NCBI GenBank assembly: GCA_037953745.1 | Contig: JBAKBP010003175.1 | Location: forward strand, 62,001 to 126,000 | From: Lithodes maja | Lineage: Eukaryota > Arthropoda > Malacostraca > Decapoda > Lithodidae | Length of the DNA: 64,000 nucleotides | Direction of reading: 5' to 3' | Part shown: positions 1 to 12,583 of the stretch, one piece after another | Layout: every line of letters starts with the position of its first letter | Position numbering within the stretch: the stretch's first letter is position 1 | Notes under the pieces: model-generated | Told to the model about the DNA's origin: nothing | What the model saw: the letters and a program-made list of their open reading frames with translations, nothing else | The model's database searches: none | Made by a program: the position numbers and the translations under genes

Positions 1-293
1 AAATGTCTCTGCCAAAGGCCAGTTCTTCCTAAATTAAAGGCTTTCTATCGCTCGCCAGGAAACAAATGACACCTAAATGACACGAAAAATCTTAATATTG
101 AAAAAGACAAAGGGCAAAAGGTCTTTAAAATTGCCAAACTAATGGGCTGAACGTCTAAAAAAACTGAGAACTAAAGGGGCTAACCATGAAGAAGGGGACC
201 AGAAAAACCACCCATCTCCCCTTAAGTCGGCCATAAGGTTGGGTTAATTGACAGCCCAACTAGGAGAATTTTGTGGACCTCTCCTATTTTTTA

Positions 294-497
294 CCCCTTC
301 AGCACGATGACGCCATTTTACCTTTTTTCTGTCTGCAATTTGACGATATTATGCAGTTTAAGAAAGGCCTATGTTACTCAGAGGGTGTACTGAGGTCATA
401 TGTACCCCTTTGAATCCTGGAGGTAGATTATAAGCTAAAGAAAATCGTCTAATGTTGACCAGAATATGATTAAGATGACGTCATCATGCTGAAGGGG
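294..497. mobile_element. Short MITE with TTAA-type ends
   Basis: A 204-bp non-coding element bounded by inverted termini: it opens with CCCCTTCAGCACGATGACG and closes with the near-exact reverse complement (one transition, one T/C difference). The right end is followed by TTAA (498-501) and the left is preceded by TTTA (290-293), which reads as a one-base-decayed TTAA duplication. CCC-starting termini plus TTAA target duplication are the signature of piggyBac-type non-autonomous elements. No ORF is present. The boundaries are seen directly; the family assignment is inference. Confidence 0.65.
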
Positions 498-501
498 TTA
501 A

Positions 502-869
502 TTATGCAATCATATGTAGCGGCGTTGTTACTCATAGATTATGTGCGAAACTATATCTTGTCATATCAAAAGCTAACGTAAAGTTCGTGACCTAGAACGT
601 GCAAATAACCTTAAAAGGTTATTTGAAAAATATCTTTATGGTAATTTTAAAGAAGACACTCACTGTGTTATTACTGATTAGTTTTAGCTCAAACTTTCAG
701 AATGCACTTTTCATTATAATACATACAAATGTTGTGGGGGATTTTGTTTTTCAATTTAAATCTTAGAATTCTCTATTATATATTTTAACTTTAGAATGAC
801 CTAAGAAAGCCGAAGGGTTTAAGCTGTCGATTTTATCTACCACAATAGATTAGGTATTGGGATGTATGA
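502..869. other. AT-rich intergenic stretch, nothing recognised
   Basis: AT-rich sequence without a credible ORF, RNA gene or repeat partner elsewhere in the window. The short open frame at 857-1054 starts at TTG and overlaps a dispersed repeat, so it is not a gene. Confidence 0.5.
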
Positions 870-1219
870 GTGTTTTAAGATCGTTGGATAACGGGGTAAA
901 CATTTATTCAGGGATTGTAATTAATTTCAACTACTGTTTAATTATAAAAAAACTACCAAAAACCAAAAATAAAAACCATGGGAAAATATGTGGTAGTTTC
1001 GGTAATATTTTCATGGAATTCAGCACACCTCACAGGGGAATGCTGCAAAAGTGATAGGAGAGTATCTTTGGTTTTACTCAGTGAAAAGTAAGTTGGATAC
1101 TTATTTTTAGCTTCATGGCCGCATGAACATACAACGATTATCTAGGAACTGAATAACAAACTCTTATGGCGATTAACCAAAATTATCTTGGGAGGTGCCA
1201 GATAATAGACAGTATCATG

Positions 1220-1226
<7 letters not shown>
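870..1226 (+). repeat. Dispersed repeat R1, copy 1
   Basis: About 357 bp that recur almost unchanged at 13731-14090 in the same orientation. Both copies end in a (TA)n tract. The pair flanks the Penelope-like element and LINE-A. No coding potential; probably an unclassified non-autonomous element. Confidence 0.75.
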
Positions 1227-1305
<79 letters not shown>

Positions 1306-1380
1306 CTGCATATATACATATACGTATATATACTGTATACAATATATATATATATATATATAATACCAGATATATATATA
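1223..1380. repeat. (TA)n microsatellite
   Basis: Interrupted TA dinucleotide tract with CATA/CGTA variants near its right end. The Tyr/Ile-only open frames across it on both strands are artefacts. It abuts the 5' truncation point of the Penelope-like element. Confidence 0.95.
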
Positions 1381-1381
1381 C

Positions 1382-2714
1382 CAGATCGCCAAGGCCCTGA
1401 ACAACCTACTCACCCCCTACGTGCCCAGCCAATACAACCTTAACTCAGCCCACGATTTCTTGGAAATTTTACGAGACGCCCCCCGGAACAACAACCACAC
1501 AATCGCCTCCCTCGACGTAGAAAGCCTGTTCACCAACGTGCCAGTGGATAGGACCATTGACCTGATTCTACGTCGAATTTACCATTGCCCTGATGCACCA
1601 ACACTGGACATCCCGGAGAAGGACCTGAAAACACTACTGGAGCTGTGTACCAAGGAGGCCCCCTTCCTTTGCCCCCGGGGCAACATGTACAAGCAGATAG
1701 ACGGTGTGGCGATGGGCAGCCCCCTAGGAGTTCTTTTTGCGAACTTTTTTTATGGGTACCATCGAGGAAGAGCTCCTAGCTGCCCAACGACCCGCCGTCT
1801 ACTGTAGATACGTGGATGACATCTTCGTGCAAATCAAGGACCTCCACGAACTACAGGAACTCCAGCGTCGCTTCATGACCTCCTCCGGACTTAACTTCAC
1901 CTTTGAAAAATCTAACAATGGACAACTCCCCTTCCTCGACATCCTCGTAGCTCTGAACGATCATGGGTTCAAAACCACCGTCTACACTAAACCAACTAAC
2001 ACAGGACAATGCCTCAACGGCGCTAGTGAATGCCCCCGCCGTTATCTTCTATCCTCCATCTCCGCCTATGTAAGGAGAGCCCTCACGCACTGCTCTACCT
2101 GGGCCGACACCCACCAGGAACTAGAAAGACTATCCCAAGTTTTAGTGAATAATGGATACTCCAACTCCGACATCTCCAGCACCATCAACCACCATCTTGA
2201 AAAATGGTACACCCAAAGCCCTCCCAACATTGACCCCCCCAATGAAATTAAGATCTTCTACCGCAATTACATGTCCTCTGAACACAAAAATGATGAGGCC
2301 GTCTTAAAAGAAATAATCTCCAAGCATGTCCACCCAACCAACCCGGAAAACAAAATCAAATTAATAATTTATTACAAATCCCCCAAGACCTCCAACCTCG
2401 TTCTCCGCAACAAACCAGCTTCCACCAAGATAAAGAGCCCGATGACCGACGATCACGTCATTTACCAACATACCTGTAATTATGAGGACTGTGGACCTCA
2501 TTCCTATATTGGCATGACGCAGACTCGTCTTTCACGTCGGTTAACTCTTCACCTTCAGGCTGGAGCCATCAAAGACCACTATCTCACCCCCAACCACCCC
2601 CACCTCACACGCAACGAGTTAGAGAAACACACCACCATACTCGATAAAGAAAGTGACCCAAGGAGATTACCTATACTCGAAGCAAGCGTTATATATCCAA
2701 GCCATACATCCTAA
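1382..2714 (+). pseudogene. Penelope-like element, reverse transcriptase plus GIY-YIG endonuclease, 5'-truncated and frameshifted
   Basis: Two overlapping frames make one retroelement protein. Frame 2 (1382-1807) has the RT motifs SLDVESLFTNVP and GVAMGSPLG; frame 3 (about 1750-2714) continues with RYVDDIF, the RT catalytic box with its Asp pair, then LPFLDIL. Near the C-terminus, at about 2490-2560, HSYIGMTQTRLSRRL is a GIY-YIG endonuclease signature. RT followed by GIY-YIG is diagnostic of Penelope-like elements. The frame change sits in a T7 run at about 1745-1751, so a one-base slip is the likely break. The 5' part, including the RT fingers, is missing; the copy starts abruptly at the (TA)n tract. 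The copy is dead. The subfamily is not determined. Confidence 0.85.
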
Positions 2715-3726
2715 CATCAACAACCAAACTCTAGACCTTAAGATCCTTCCTTCTGCCAAAAGGCACTACCCTACAGGACCTAACGCCCCTCCTCGCCCCC
2801 CGGTGCCCTTGACGCAGCCCCCCGCGCTACCTCCTTCAGCTTTGTCTTCTGCCGGCGCCAAACGGACCACACAACTTAGGCCACGCCCCTCGACACGCAG
2901 CCAATCAGCTTTGACCCCGCCACCCGACCAACACCATCCCGCATCCAGTGCGCCTGCGTGAAGTGGTTCCCCCTTTTGCACTCCTAGAATACCCCTCCAC
3001 CAATAGGAGACTTTTGCCCCCTGATTTTCGCCTCCTCTGATCCTCTACCCTCTATATATACCCTTCCTGTTTACCTTTTATATCATTCTACCCTTACTTG
3101 ATAATGCTGGTTGTCCAGTGAAACGCGTCGTATATCCTGTATCGTCATGTACATTTATGTAACCCTGTACCACCATGAATTTTGCTCATCTCATTCATAT
3201 ATATATATATATATATATACAGTATATATCCGGGGAAAATCAAAGTATGAGCTGTCTACCTGGGGGGGGGGGGGGGCCCCCGATGGGCTTCCGACAAATT
3301 GTTTTTGGCTGGAAATAAACTTTGTATGCATGCCAAGTATGGGCTCTCCATCTTGAAAACTGAGGGAGTGAGGGGAGGTTCCCCTCTGCTTAAAACCTAT
3401 TCCGGCACCCCCTTAGTATGGATGCCAAGTATGGGCTCTCCAGCTTGAAAACTGAGGAAGTTGTTCGTGAAGAAACAGACACACTCACAGAAATCTCATC
3501 TCTAAACAGGGCGTATTTAAAAAACGTTTACAGCCTTCAAGTGCTAAGTACCGATTAAAACAAAAGTTAACTTGATTCTATAATTAAATACAAAATAATT
3601 AATCATTAATGACTTAAAGGACATAAAGTCAAATATTCAGTGTCGTCCAAACATGTGCTAAAATCCGAACACTGGCATTGGTCAATTTCTATTTTACAAT
3701 GTATTCGTCATAGTCAGAGAGAAGCA
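2715..3726. other. Penelope-like 3' flank, microsatellite, G-run and short duplication
   Basis: Pyrimidine-rich 3' flank of the retroelement with a possible decayed hammerhead motif at 3107-3150 (see findings), a (TA)n tract at about 3198-3221 and a G homopolymer near 3261-3274. A roughly 30-bp phrase at 3334-3360 is repeated at 3427-3457. No gene seen. Confidence 0.5.
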
Positions 3727-3734
3727 TCAGCTAT

Positions 3735-4126
3735 GGTTCTGTGGTGAGTGCAGACCTGGAGTTATCGAGCAAATCGATGAAAACAGGATGATGAAAAACG
3801 AAATCAAGAAACTGAAGGAGCTGCAGGAAATGGAAAAACAAAACAACAGGCTGAAACACAAGATGCAACAAAAGGAGGAAGAAAGAGATAGCATTGAGGA
3901 AAAGATGATGGACTTAACCGTAGCCAAAGTCTTGGCTAGGCTAAAGAATAAGGATAAACCTAGGGCTAGGCCTAGGGTAGAAACGCGAACAGAGTCAAGT
4001 TCAAGTAGGCAGCCTAAGCAGTTACAACAGAAACCAGATAAGGTAGGCCAAACAGGGAAAGAAACAAATAGGCCTAGGGTAGAAGACAATCACCAAGGGA
4101 AGAACAAAAAAAGAAAAGAAATGTAG
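3735..4126 (+). pseudogene. LINE-A ORF1 remnant with PHD-like cysteines and coiled coil
   Basis: The frame reads QLWFCGECRPG followed by a long charged helix (about 3780-3910) rich in Lys, Glu and Gln, and then a basic Pro/Arg/Ser tail. The W-F-C-x2-C start resembles the end of a PHD-type zinc finger, which some LINE ORF1 proteins carry. Upstream sequence is too decayed to find a start codon. It lies directly upstream of the endonuclease of LINE-A, which fits an RNA-binding ORF1. The LINE context is firm; the zinc-finger reading is tentative. Confidence 0.5.
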
Positions 4127-7100
4127 TAATGTTCAATTTGCCAGAGTCAAGAAAGAGGACCACTCAGAGAGTAAGACAGAGGACCTAGTAAGATGTGCGG
4201 AAAAATAAAAGAAAGTGTGGGAGTACAGGATCTTTACAATTGAGGAGGTATTTAGCTAGGTAGGTTCGAACCAGGCAAAACCCGAGGTCTGCTCATCAAG
4301 CTAAAGGGCCAAAGAACCAAATGGGCAGTGATTGGGAGGTCAAAGAGACTGAAAGACTCGAGTAATGAGATGAGGAAAAACATAATCATTGTTCCAGACC
4401 TGACAAAGGAAGAACAGGTAGAAAATAAAAAAATAAGGGAGGAGCTGAAAGAAAAAAGAGAAAATGGGGGTAAATGGATATTAAAGAGGGGCAAAGTAAT
4501 ACAAGTTGCAGAAAGAAAGGACGAAGATAGGGAAGCTGTAAGGGAGAGGTAGACCCAGTACCAGTAGATGCTACAGTGACTGTAGAAGCACAAGTACCAG
4601 TAGGAACTACAACAGGCACAGAGAGACAGGAAACAGAAAATACCAGTGTATCAGAATGAAACAGGAATATAGGCCTAAATGATAACAACAATGACATATA
4701 TAAAATACATGTAATTAACAAACAAGGCCTAACACAAGTAAGCATTATAAGAGGAGAAGAGTTAATACAAGATAAAACAATTTTATGCTTGACAGAAACC
4801 CAATTAAAAGTACAAACAATCAATATAGGCAAAAACTATAATGTCTATGATAGTATGAGAGATGAAAAAGATAAAAAAGGAGGAGGAATCTTAATGATAC
4901 ACAAAATAAACCAAAATATAAAACTTAAGAAAATAGCTAACACTAACAAAGACTACCTATATGTAAAGGGAGAAATAGGCAGGATGGAAATCAATATAGT
5001 AATAGTTTACTTTTCAGTTAATGATCAAGAAAGAAACACAAGTCTAAAGAGTGAAATAGAGAAACACGTAGGCCAAAATGCGAATGAACCACTGGTAGTT
5101 TTGGGAGACTTTAACGGTCATGTCGGCTTCAAGGGATACCAAAAATTAGATAATAATGGGAAAATTGTACTAGACTCGATGGAACGCTATGCCCTAATAA
5201 TGTTGAATGATGACTTCAATTGTAAAGGAGAATACACTTGGAGCAGGAATGAACAAAAAAGTGTCATTGACTTTGTACCGGTATCACCAAAGTTTTATGA
5301 CCTATACAAAGGTATGGTTATTGATGAGAACCAAACTATGTTTGATCTCTCGGACCATAACCTTGTACAGGTAACATTTGAACTAAGAAACCATAATAAA
5401 AATGAATTTAACACAAAAAGGTGGGAAATTGTGAATTACTACAAAACAGACTCAGGTTCAATAGAAAACTATGTAGAAGAATTAGAAAAAGGGATAGGTA
5501 ACCAAGAAATCGTTAGTATAGAACATTTTAACAGGATAATAAAAGACACTGCAGATCTCAAACTCAAAGCAGCATATAAAAGAAAAATAGGCAAAAGCAA
5601 AACAAAAAAAAGAACCACCATGGAGAAACAATGAAATCAGAGAGGGGATCAAAAGAAGAAAACAACTTAATAGACAAAGAAGAAATGCTAGTTCAGAAAT
5701 AGAAGAGGAAGGGTTAAAGGCACTGTATATAGAGCAAAAAGAAAAAAATACAGATAAAAATAAAAGAAGCAATATACGAACATGAAAAGAAAATAAGTAA
5801 AGAAATTTCGGAGGGTGGGAATGTAAGTAAAAAAAGGTGGACATACATTAATATATTAAGAACAAAAAAACACAAAAGAAGAAAAATAATTGAAACTATA
5901 TAATGAAGAAGGAAGGGAGCTGTCTGATAAGGAAGCTAGAGAAGAAATAACAATATATTGGAGTAGAATATATATGAAACATAACAATGACATAAACGAA
6001 GTATGGAGCCGAGAAGACGAGGAAATTTATAGAAATACAGCAGAGGAAGAAACAGGAATACTAAGTAACATAACAGTAGACATACCCCAAGAAAGCCAGA
6101 TAATAACAAAACAAGTATTACAACAACACATGGATATGATAGGTAAAACAAAAACAATTCTAGAACATATGCAAAACCCAATAATATCAAAAACAGAACT
6201 GAAAAATTTCTAAGAAAACTAAAGAACAAAAAAGCAGCTGGGCCAGATCAGTTAAAACCTGAACTATATAAAGCACTGTTGAACAGTGATAATTGTATGG
6301 ATATAATGGTTAAATGCTTTAATAAAATATTACAGGAGTCAGATATACCAGAAGAGTGGAAAACATCTAAAACAGTCATGATACCCAAGAAAAGCAAGCC
6401 ATGTGCCAAAGATCTGAGACCAATAGCACTTGCTAACATCTCCTATAAATTGTTTATGTCCCTAGCAGTAAAAAACAAAATAGAAAAACATTTAATAATC
6501 AATAATGAAGTTAAAGAAGTGCAAAGTGGCTTTACAGAAGGTGAAAGAATAGAAAATAACTTATTCATACTGAAACACTGCATAGACAAATAATTTATTG
6601 TAGGAAAACCGCTAATTGTAGTATCTATAGACTTCAGTAAGGCATATGATTCAGTAACAAGAAGCTACCTAATAAATGTAATGAAATAATATAAAATCCA
6701 TAATTAGTACAGTAGCTAATATTTATACTGATGACCACAGAAATTGAGCTAAAGAATGGAACAAATGTAGAAATAAAAGTAACAAGCGGCATTAGGCAGG
6801 GGTGTACAGCATCAACCACACTATTTAAACTAGTAACCTATAATATTATAAAACTTATGGAAGAGACAGGAGATGGATATGAAGATCAGGTCTTTAAACT
6901 AAGCGTGCTGTTTTTTGCTGATGACGGATTAATTTTAACACAGAGCATAGAAAAGGCAGAGAGAACCATTGATAACCTGATAAACATAGGGAACATATGT
7001 GGTCTAAAAATAAACAAAGATAAAAGCAAAATATTAATGTTTAATACAAAAGAAAAACCTGAGAAAATTAGATACATAGAGGTAACACATGAAATTAAAT

Positions 7101-7265
7101 ACCTAGGCATTAAAATTGAAGACAAAATCAATTGTTTTAAAATCCAAAAAGAAAACGCACTGGCAAAAGCAGAACAGATGGCAAATTTAACATATCCAAT
7201 AATAGCCCAAAGCTGTAACAAAATACTCATAGGAAAAACGTTCTGGAAAAGTGTCGCTTTACCAA

Positions 7266-8170
7266 CAGTTCTATATGGAGCTAGCGTGTTATATACTAAA
7301 ACAGTTCTATATGGAGCTAGCGTGTTATATACTAAAACAGTTCTATATGGAGCTAGCGTGTTATATACTAAAACAGTTCTATATGGAGCTAGCGTGTTAT
7401 ATACTAAAACAGTTTTATATGGAGCTAGTGTGTTATATACTAAAACAGTTCTATATGGAGCTAGCGTGTTATATACTAAAACAGTTCTATATGGAGCTAG
7501 CGTGTTATATACTAAAACAGTTTCTATATAGAGCTAGCGTGTTATATACTAAAACAGTTCTATATGGAGCTAGCGTGTTATATACTAAAACAGTTCTATA
7601 TGGAGCTAGCGTGTTATATACTAAAACAGTTCTATATGGAGCTAGCGTGTTATATACTAAAACAGTTCTATATGGAGCTAGCGTGTTATATACTAAAACA
7701 GTTCTATATGGAGCTAGCGTGTTATATACTAAAACAGTTCTATATGGAGCTAGCGTGTTATATACTAAAACAGTTCTATATGGAGCTAGCGTGTTATATA
7801 CTAAAACAGTTCTATATGGAGCTAGCGTGTTATATACTAAAACAGTTCTATATGGAGCTAGCGTGTTATAAACTAAAACAGTTCTATATGGAGCTAGCGT
7901 GTTAAATACTAAAACAGTTTTATATGGAGCTAGCGTGTTATATACTAAAACAGTTCTATATGGAGCTAGCGTGTTATATACTAAAACAGTTCTATATGGA
8001 GCTAGCGTGTTATATACTAAAACAGTTCTATATGGAGCTAGCGTGTTATATACTAAAACAGTTCTATATGGAGCTAGCGTGTTTTATATACTAAAACAGT
8101 TCTATATGGAGCTAGCGTGTTATATACTAAAACAGTTCTATATGGAGCTAGCGTGTTATATACTAAAACA
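7266..8170 (+). repeat. 36-bp minisatellite, about 25 copies, inside LINE-A ORF2
   Basis: Tandem 36-mer encoding 12 residues (TVLYGASVLYTK) per unit, almost homogeneous. The first unit is the native LINE-A codons; the sequence flanking both sides is normal ORF2. Native sequence has AACAG at both edges of a single unit, 36 bp apart, which could seed slippage. One unit near 7521 has a +1 base and a stop (TATAG), one near 8084 has +2 bases, so the net frame is preserved. Confidence 0.97.
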
Positions 8171-8582
8171 GATATTGATAAGCTGCAAAGAGTAGAAAAT
8201 AAAGTTTATAGGTATATTTTAGGAGCTCCAAGGTATGCCCAGGTTGAAACATTAAGGGGGGAAATAGGTGCATCGTCAATGGTAACAAGAATTATGGGAG
8301 GACAAATAAAATATTTAAAATATATAGAAGAAAATGGCGGATGTGAACTATTACAAAGAATCGTGCAAGAAAAACTAGAATTTGCAAATGACCCCTGGTT
8401 CGAATCAACTACTAAATGCCTCCGAGAAGTAAAAGTCGAATATGAGGAACTAATAGAAATTAGTAAAGAAGAGATAAAGAAAAAGTTAAATGATTGGGAT
8501 ACTAAAACTTGGAAAGAAGAAATTAATAGGAAAACAAGTCTAACCATTTATAGAAAATGGAAAAAAGGAATAGAAGGAGAAA

Positions 8583-11500
8583 AACTAATATATGATAATA
8601 GGCCAGCGTCAGTAATTTTATACAAAGCTAGAACTAATATATGATAATAGGCCAGCGCCAGTAATTTTATACAAAGCTAGAACTAATATATGATAATAGG
8701 CCAGCGTCAGTAATTTAATACAAAGCTAGAACTAATATATGATAATAGGCCAGCGTCAGTAATTTAATACAAAGCTAGAACTAATATATGATAATAGGCC
8801 AGCGTCAGTATTTTTATACAAAGCTAGAACTAATAATTATATGATAATAGGCCAGCGTCAGTAATTTTATACAAAGCTAGAACTAATATGTGATAATAGG
8901 CCAGCGTCAGTAATTTTATACAAAGCTAGAACTAATAATTATATGATAATAGGCCAGCGTCAGTAATTTTATACAAAGCTAGAACTAATATATGATAATA
9001 GGCCAGCGTCAGTAATTTTATACAAAGCTAGAACTAATAATTATATGATAATAGGCCAGCGTCAGTAATTGTATACAAAGCTAGAACTAATATATGATAA
9101 TAGGCCAGCGTCAGTAATTTTATACAAAGCTAGAACTAATATATGATAATAGGCCAGCGTCAGTAATTTTATACAAAGCTAGAACTAATAATTATATGAT
9201 AATAGGCCAGCGTCAGTAATTTTATACAAAGCTAGAACTAATATATGATAATAGGCCAGCGTCAGTAATTTTATACAAAGCTAGAACTAATATATGATAA
9301 TAGGCCAGCGTCAGTAATTTTATACAAAGCTAGAACTAATAATTATATGATAATAGGCCAGCGTCAGTAATTTTATACAAAGCTAGAACTAATATATGAT
9401 AATAGGCCAGCGTCAGTAATTTTATACAAAGCTAGAACTAATATATGATAATAGGCCAGCGTCAGTAATTTTATACAAAGCTAGAACTAATAATTATATG
9501 ATAATATGCCAGCGTCAGTAATTTTATACAAAGCTAGAAGTAATAATTATATGATAATAGGCCAGCGTCAGTAATTTTATACAAAGCTAGAACTAATATA
9601 TGATTATAGGCCAGCGTCAGTAATTTTATACAAAGCTAGAACTAATAATTATATGATAATAGGCCAGCGTCAGTAATTTTATACAAAGCTAGAACTAATA
9701 TATGATAATAGGCCAGCGTCAGTAATTTTATACAAAGCAAGAACTAATAATTATATGATAATAGGCCAGCGTCAGTAATTTTATACAAAGCTAGAACTAA
9801 TAATTATATGATAATAGGCCAGCGTCAGTAATTTTATACAAAGCTAGAACTAATATATGATAATAGGCCAGCGTCAGTAATTTTATACAAAGCTAGAACT
9901 AATAATTATATGATAATAGGCCAGCGTCAGTAATTTTATACAAAGCTAGAACTAATATATGATAATAGGCCAGCGTCAGTAATTTTATACAAAGCTAGAA
10001 CTAATATATGATAATAGGCCAGCGTCAGTAATTTTATACAAAGCTAGAACTAATAATTATATGATAATAGGCCAGCGTCAGTAATTTTATACAAAGCTAG
10101 AACTAATATATGATAATAGGCCAGCGTCAGTAATTTTATACAAAGCTAGAACTAATATATGATAATAGGCCAGCGTCAGTAATTTTATACAAAACTAGAA
10201 CTAATATATGATAATAGGCCAGCGTCAGTAATTTTATACAAAGCTAGAACTAATAATTATATGATAATAGGCCAGCGTCAGTAATTGTATACAAAGCTAG
10301 AACTAATATATGATAATAGGCCAGCGTCAGTAATTTTATACAAAGCTAGAACTAATATATGATAATAGGCCAGCGTCAGTAATTTTATACAAAGCTAGAA
10401 CTAATAATTATATGATAATAGGCCAGCGTCAGTAATTTTATACAAAGCTAGAACTAATATATGATAATAGGCCAGCGTCAGTAATTTTATACAAAGCTAG
10501 AACTAATATATGATAATAGGCCAGCGTCAGTAATTTTATACAAAGCTAGAACTAATAATTATATGATAATAGGCCAGCGTCAGTAATTTTATACAAAGCT
10601 AGAACTAATATATGATAATAGGCCAGCATCAGTAATTTTATACAAAGCTAGAACTAATATAATTATGATAATAGGCCAGCGCCAGTAATTTTATACAACG
10701 CTAGAACTAATAATTATATGATAATAGGCCAGCGTCAGTAATTTTATACAAAGCTAGAACTAATATATGATAATAGGCCAGCGTCAGTAATTTTATACAA
10801 AGCTAGAACTAATATATGATAATAGGCCAGCGTCAGTAATTTTATACAAAGCTAGAACTAATAATTATATGATAATAGGCCAGCGTCAGTAATTTTATAC
10901 ACAGCTAGAACTAATATATGATAATAGGCCAGCGTCAGTAATTTTATACAAAGCTAGAACTAATAATTATATGATAATAGGCCAGCGTCAGTAATTTTAT
11001 ACAAAGCTAGAACTAATATATGATAATAGGCCAGCGTCAGTAATTTTATACAAACCTTGAACTAATATATGATAATAGGCCAGCGTCAGTAATTTTATAC
11101 AAAGCTAGAACTAATAATTATATGATAATAGGCCAGCGTCAGTAATTTTATACAAAGCTAGAACTAATATATGATAATAGGCCAGCGTCAGTAATTTAAT
11201 ACAAAGCTAGAACTAATATATGATAATAGGCCAGCGTCAGTAATTTTATACAAAGCTAGAACTAATAATTATATGATAATAGGCCAGCGTCAGTAATTTT
11301 ATACAAAGCTAGAACTAATATATGATAATAGGCCAGCATCAGTAATTTTATACAAAGCTAGAACTAATATAATTATGATATTAGGCCAGCGCCAGTAATT
11401 TTATACAACGCTAGAACTAATAATTATATGATAATAGGCCAGCGTCAGTAATTTTATACAAAGCTAGAACTAATATATGATAATAGGCCAGCGTCAGTAA

Positions 11501-12583
11501 TTTTATACAAAGCTAGAACTAATATATGATAATAGGCCAGCGTCAGTAATTTTATACAAAGCTAGAACTAATAATTATATGATAATAGGCCAGCGTCAGT
11601 AATTTTATACACAGCTAGAACTAATATATGATAATAGGCCAGCGTCAGTAATTTTATACAAAGCTAGAACTAATAATTATATGATAATAGGCCAGCGTCA
11701 GTAATTTTATACAAAGCTAGAACTAATATATGATAATAGGCCAGCGTCAGTAATTTTATACAAACCTTGAACTAATATATGATAATAGGCCAGCGTCAGT
11801 AATTTTATACAAAGCTAGAACTAATAATTATATGATAATAGGCCAGCGTCAGTAATTTTATACAAAGCTAGAACTAATATATGATAATAGGCCAGCGTCA
11901 GTAATTTAATACAAAGCTAGAACTAATATATGATAATAGGCCAGCGTCAGTAATTTTATACAAAGCTAGAACTAATATATGATAATAGGCCAGCGTCAGT
12001 AATTTTATACAAAACTAGAACTAATATATGATAATAGGCCAGCGTCAGTAATTTTATACAAAGCTAGAACTAATATATGATAATAGGCCAGCGTCAGTAA
12101 TTTTATACAAAGCTAGAACTAATATATGATAATAGGCCAGCGTCAGTAATTTTATACAAAGCTAGAACTAATAATTATATGATAATAGGCCAGCGTCAGT
12201 AATTTTATACAAAGCTAGAACTAATATATGATAATAGGCCAGCGTCAGTAATTTTATACAAAGCTAGAACTAATATATGATAATAGGCCAGCGTCAGTAA
12301 TTTTATACAAAGCTAGAACTAATAATTATATGATAATAGGCCAGCGTCAGTAATTTTATACAAAGCTAGAACTAATATATGATAATAGGCCAGCGTCAGT
12401 AATTTTATACAAAGCTAGAACTAATAATTATATGATAATAGGCCAGCGTCAGTAATTTTATACAAAGCTAGAACTAATATATGATAATAGGCCAGCGTCA
12501 GTCATTTTATACAAAGCTAGAACTAATATAATTTATGATAATAGGCCAGCGTCAGTAATTTTATACAAAGCTAGAACTAATAA
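8583..12583 (+). repeat. 49/53-bp minisatellite, about 79 copies, inside LINE-A ORF2
   Basis: Four kilobases of tandem repeats of two length classes, 49 bp and 53 bp; the longer has an extra AATT-type insertion at the unit junction. Short and long units often recur as 49-49-53 trimers. A 710-bp block is itself duplicated: marker variants at 10621, 10901 and 11051 recur at 11331, 11611 and 11761. The native single-copy LINE-A codons encode LIYDNRPASVILYKARTN; the direct repeat AACTAATA occurs 49 bp apart (8583 and 8632) and is the likely slippage seed. Confidence 0.97.

Noticed and set aside
1183..1443. Tyr/Ile repeat proteins on both strands
   Set aside because: Both are translations of a (TA)n microsatellite.
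8583..12583. CRISPR-like direct repeat array
   Set aside because: Units are contiguous with no unique spacers, and the unit is LINE-A coding sequence. It is a minisatellite in a eukaryotic context.
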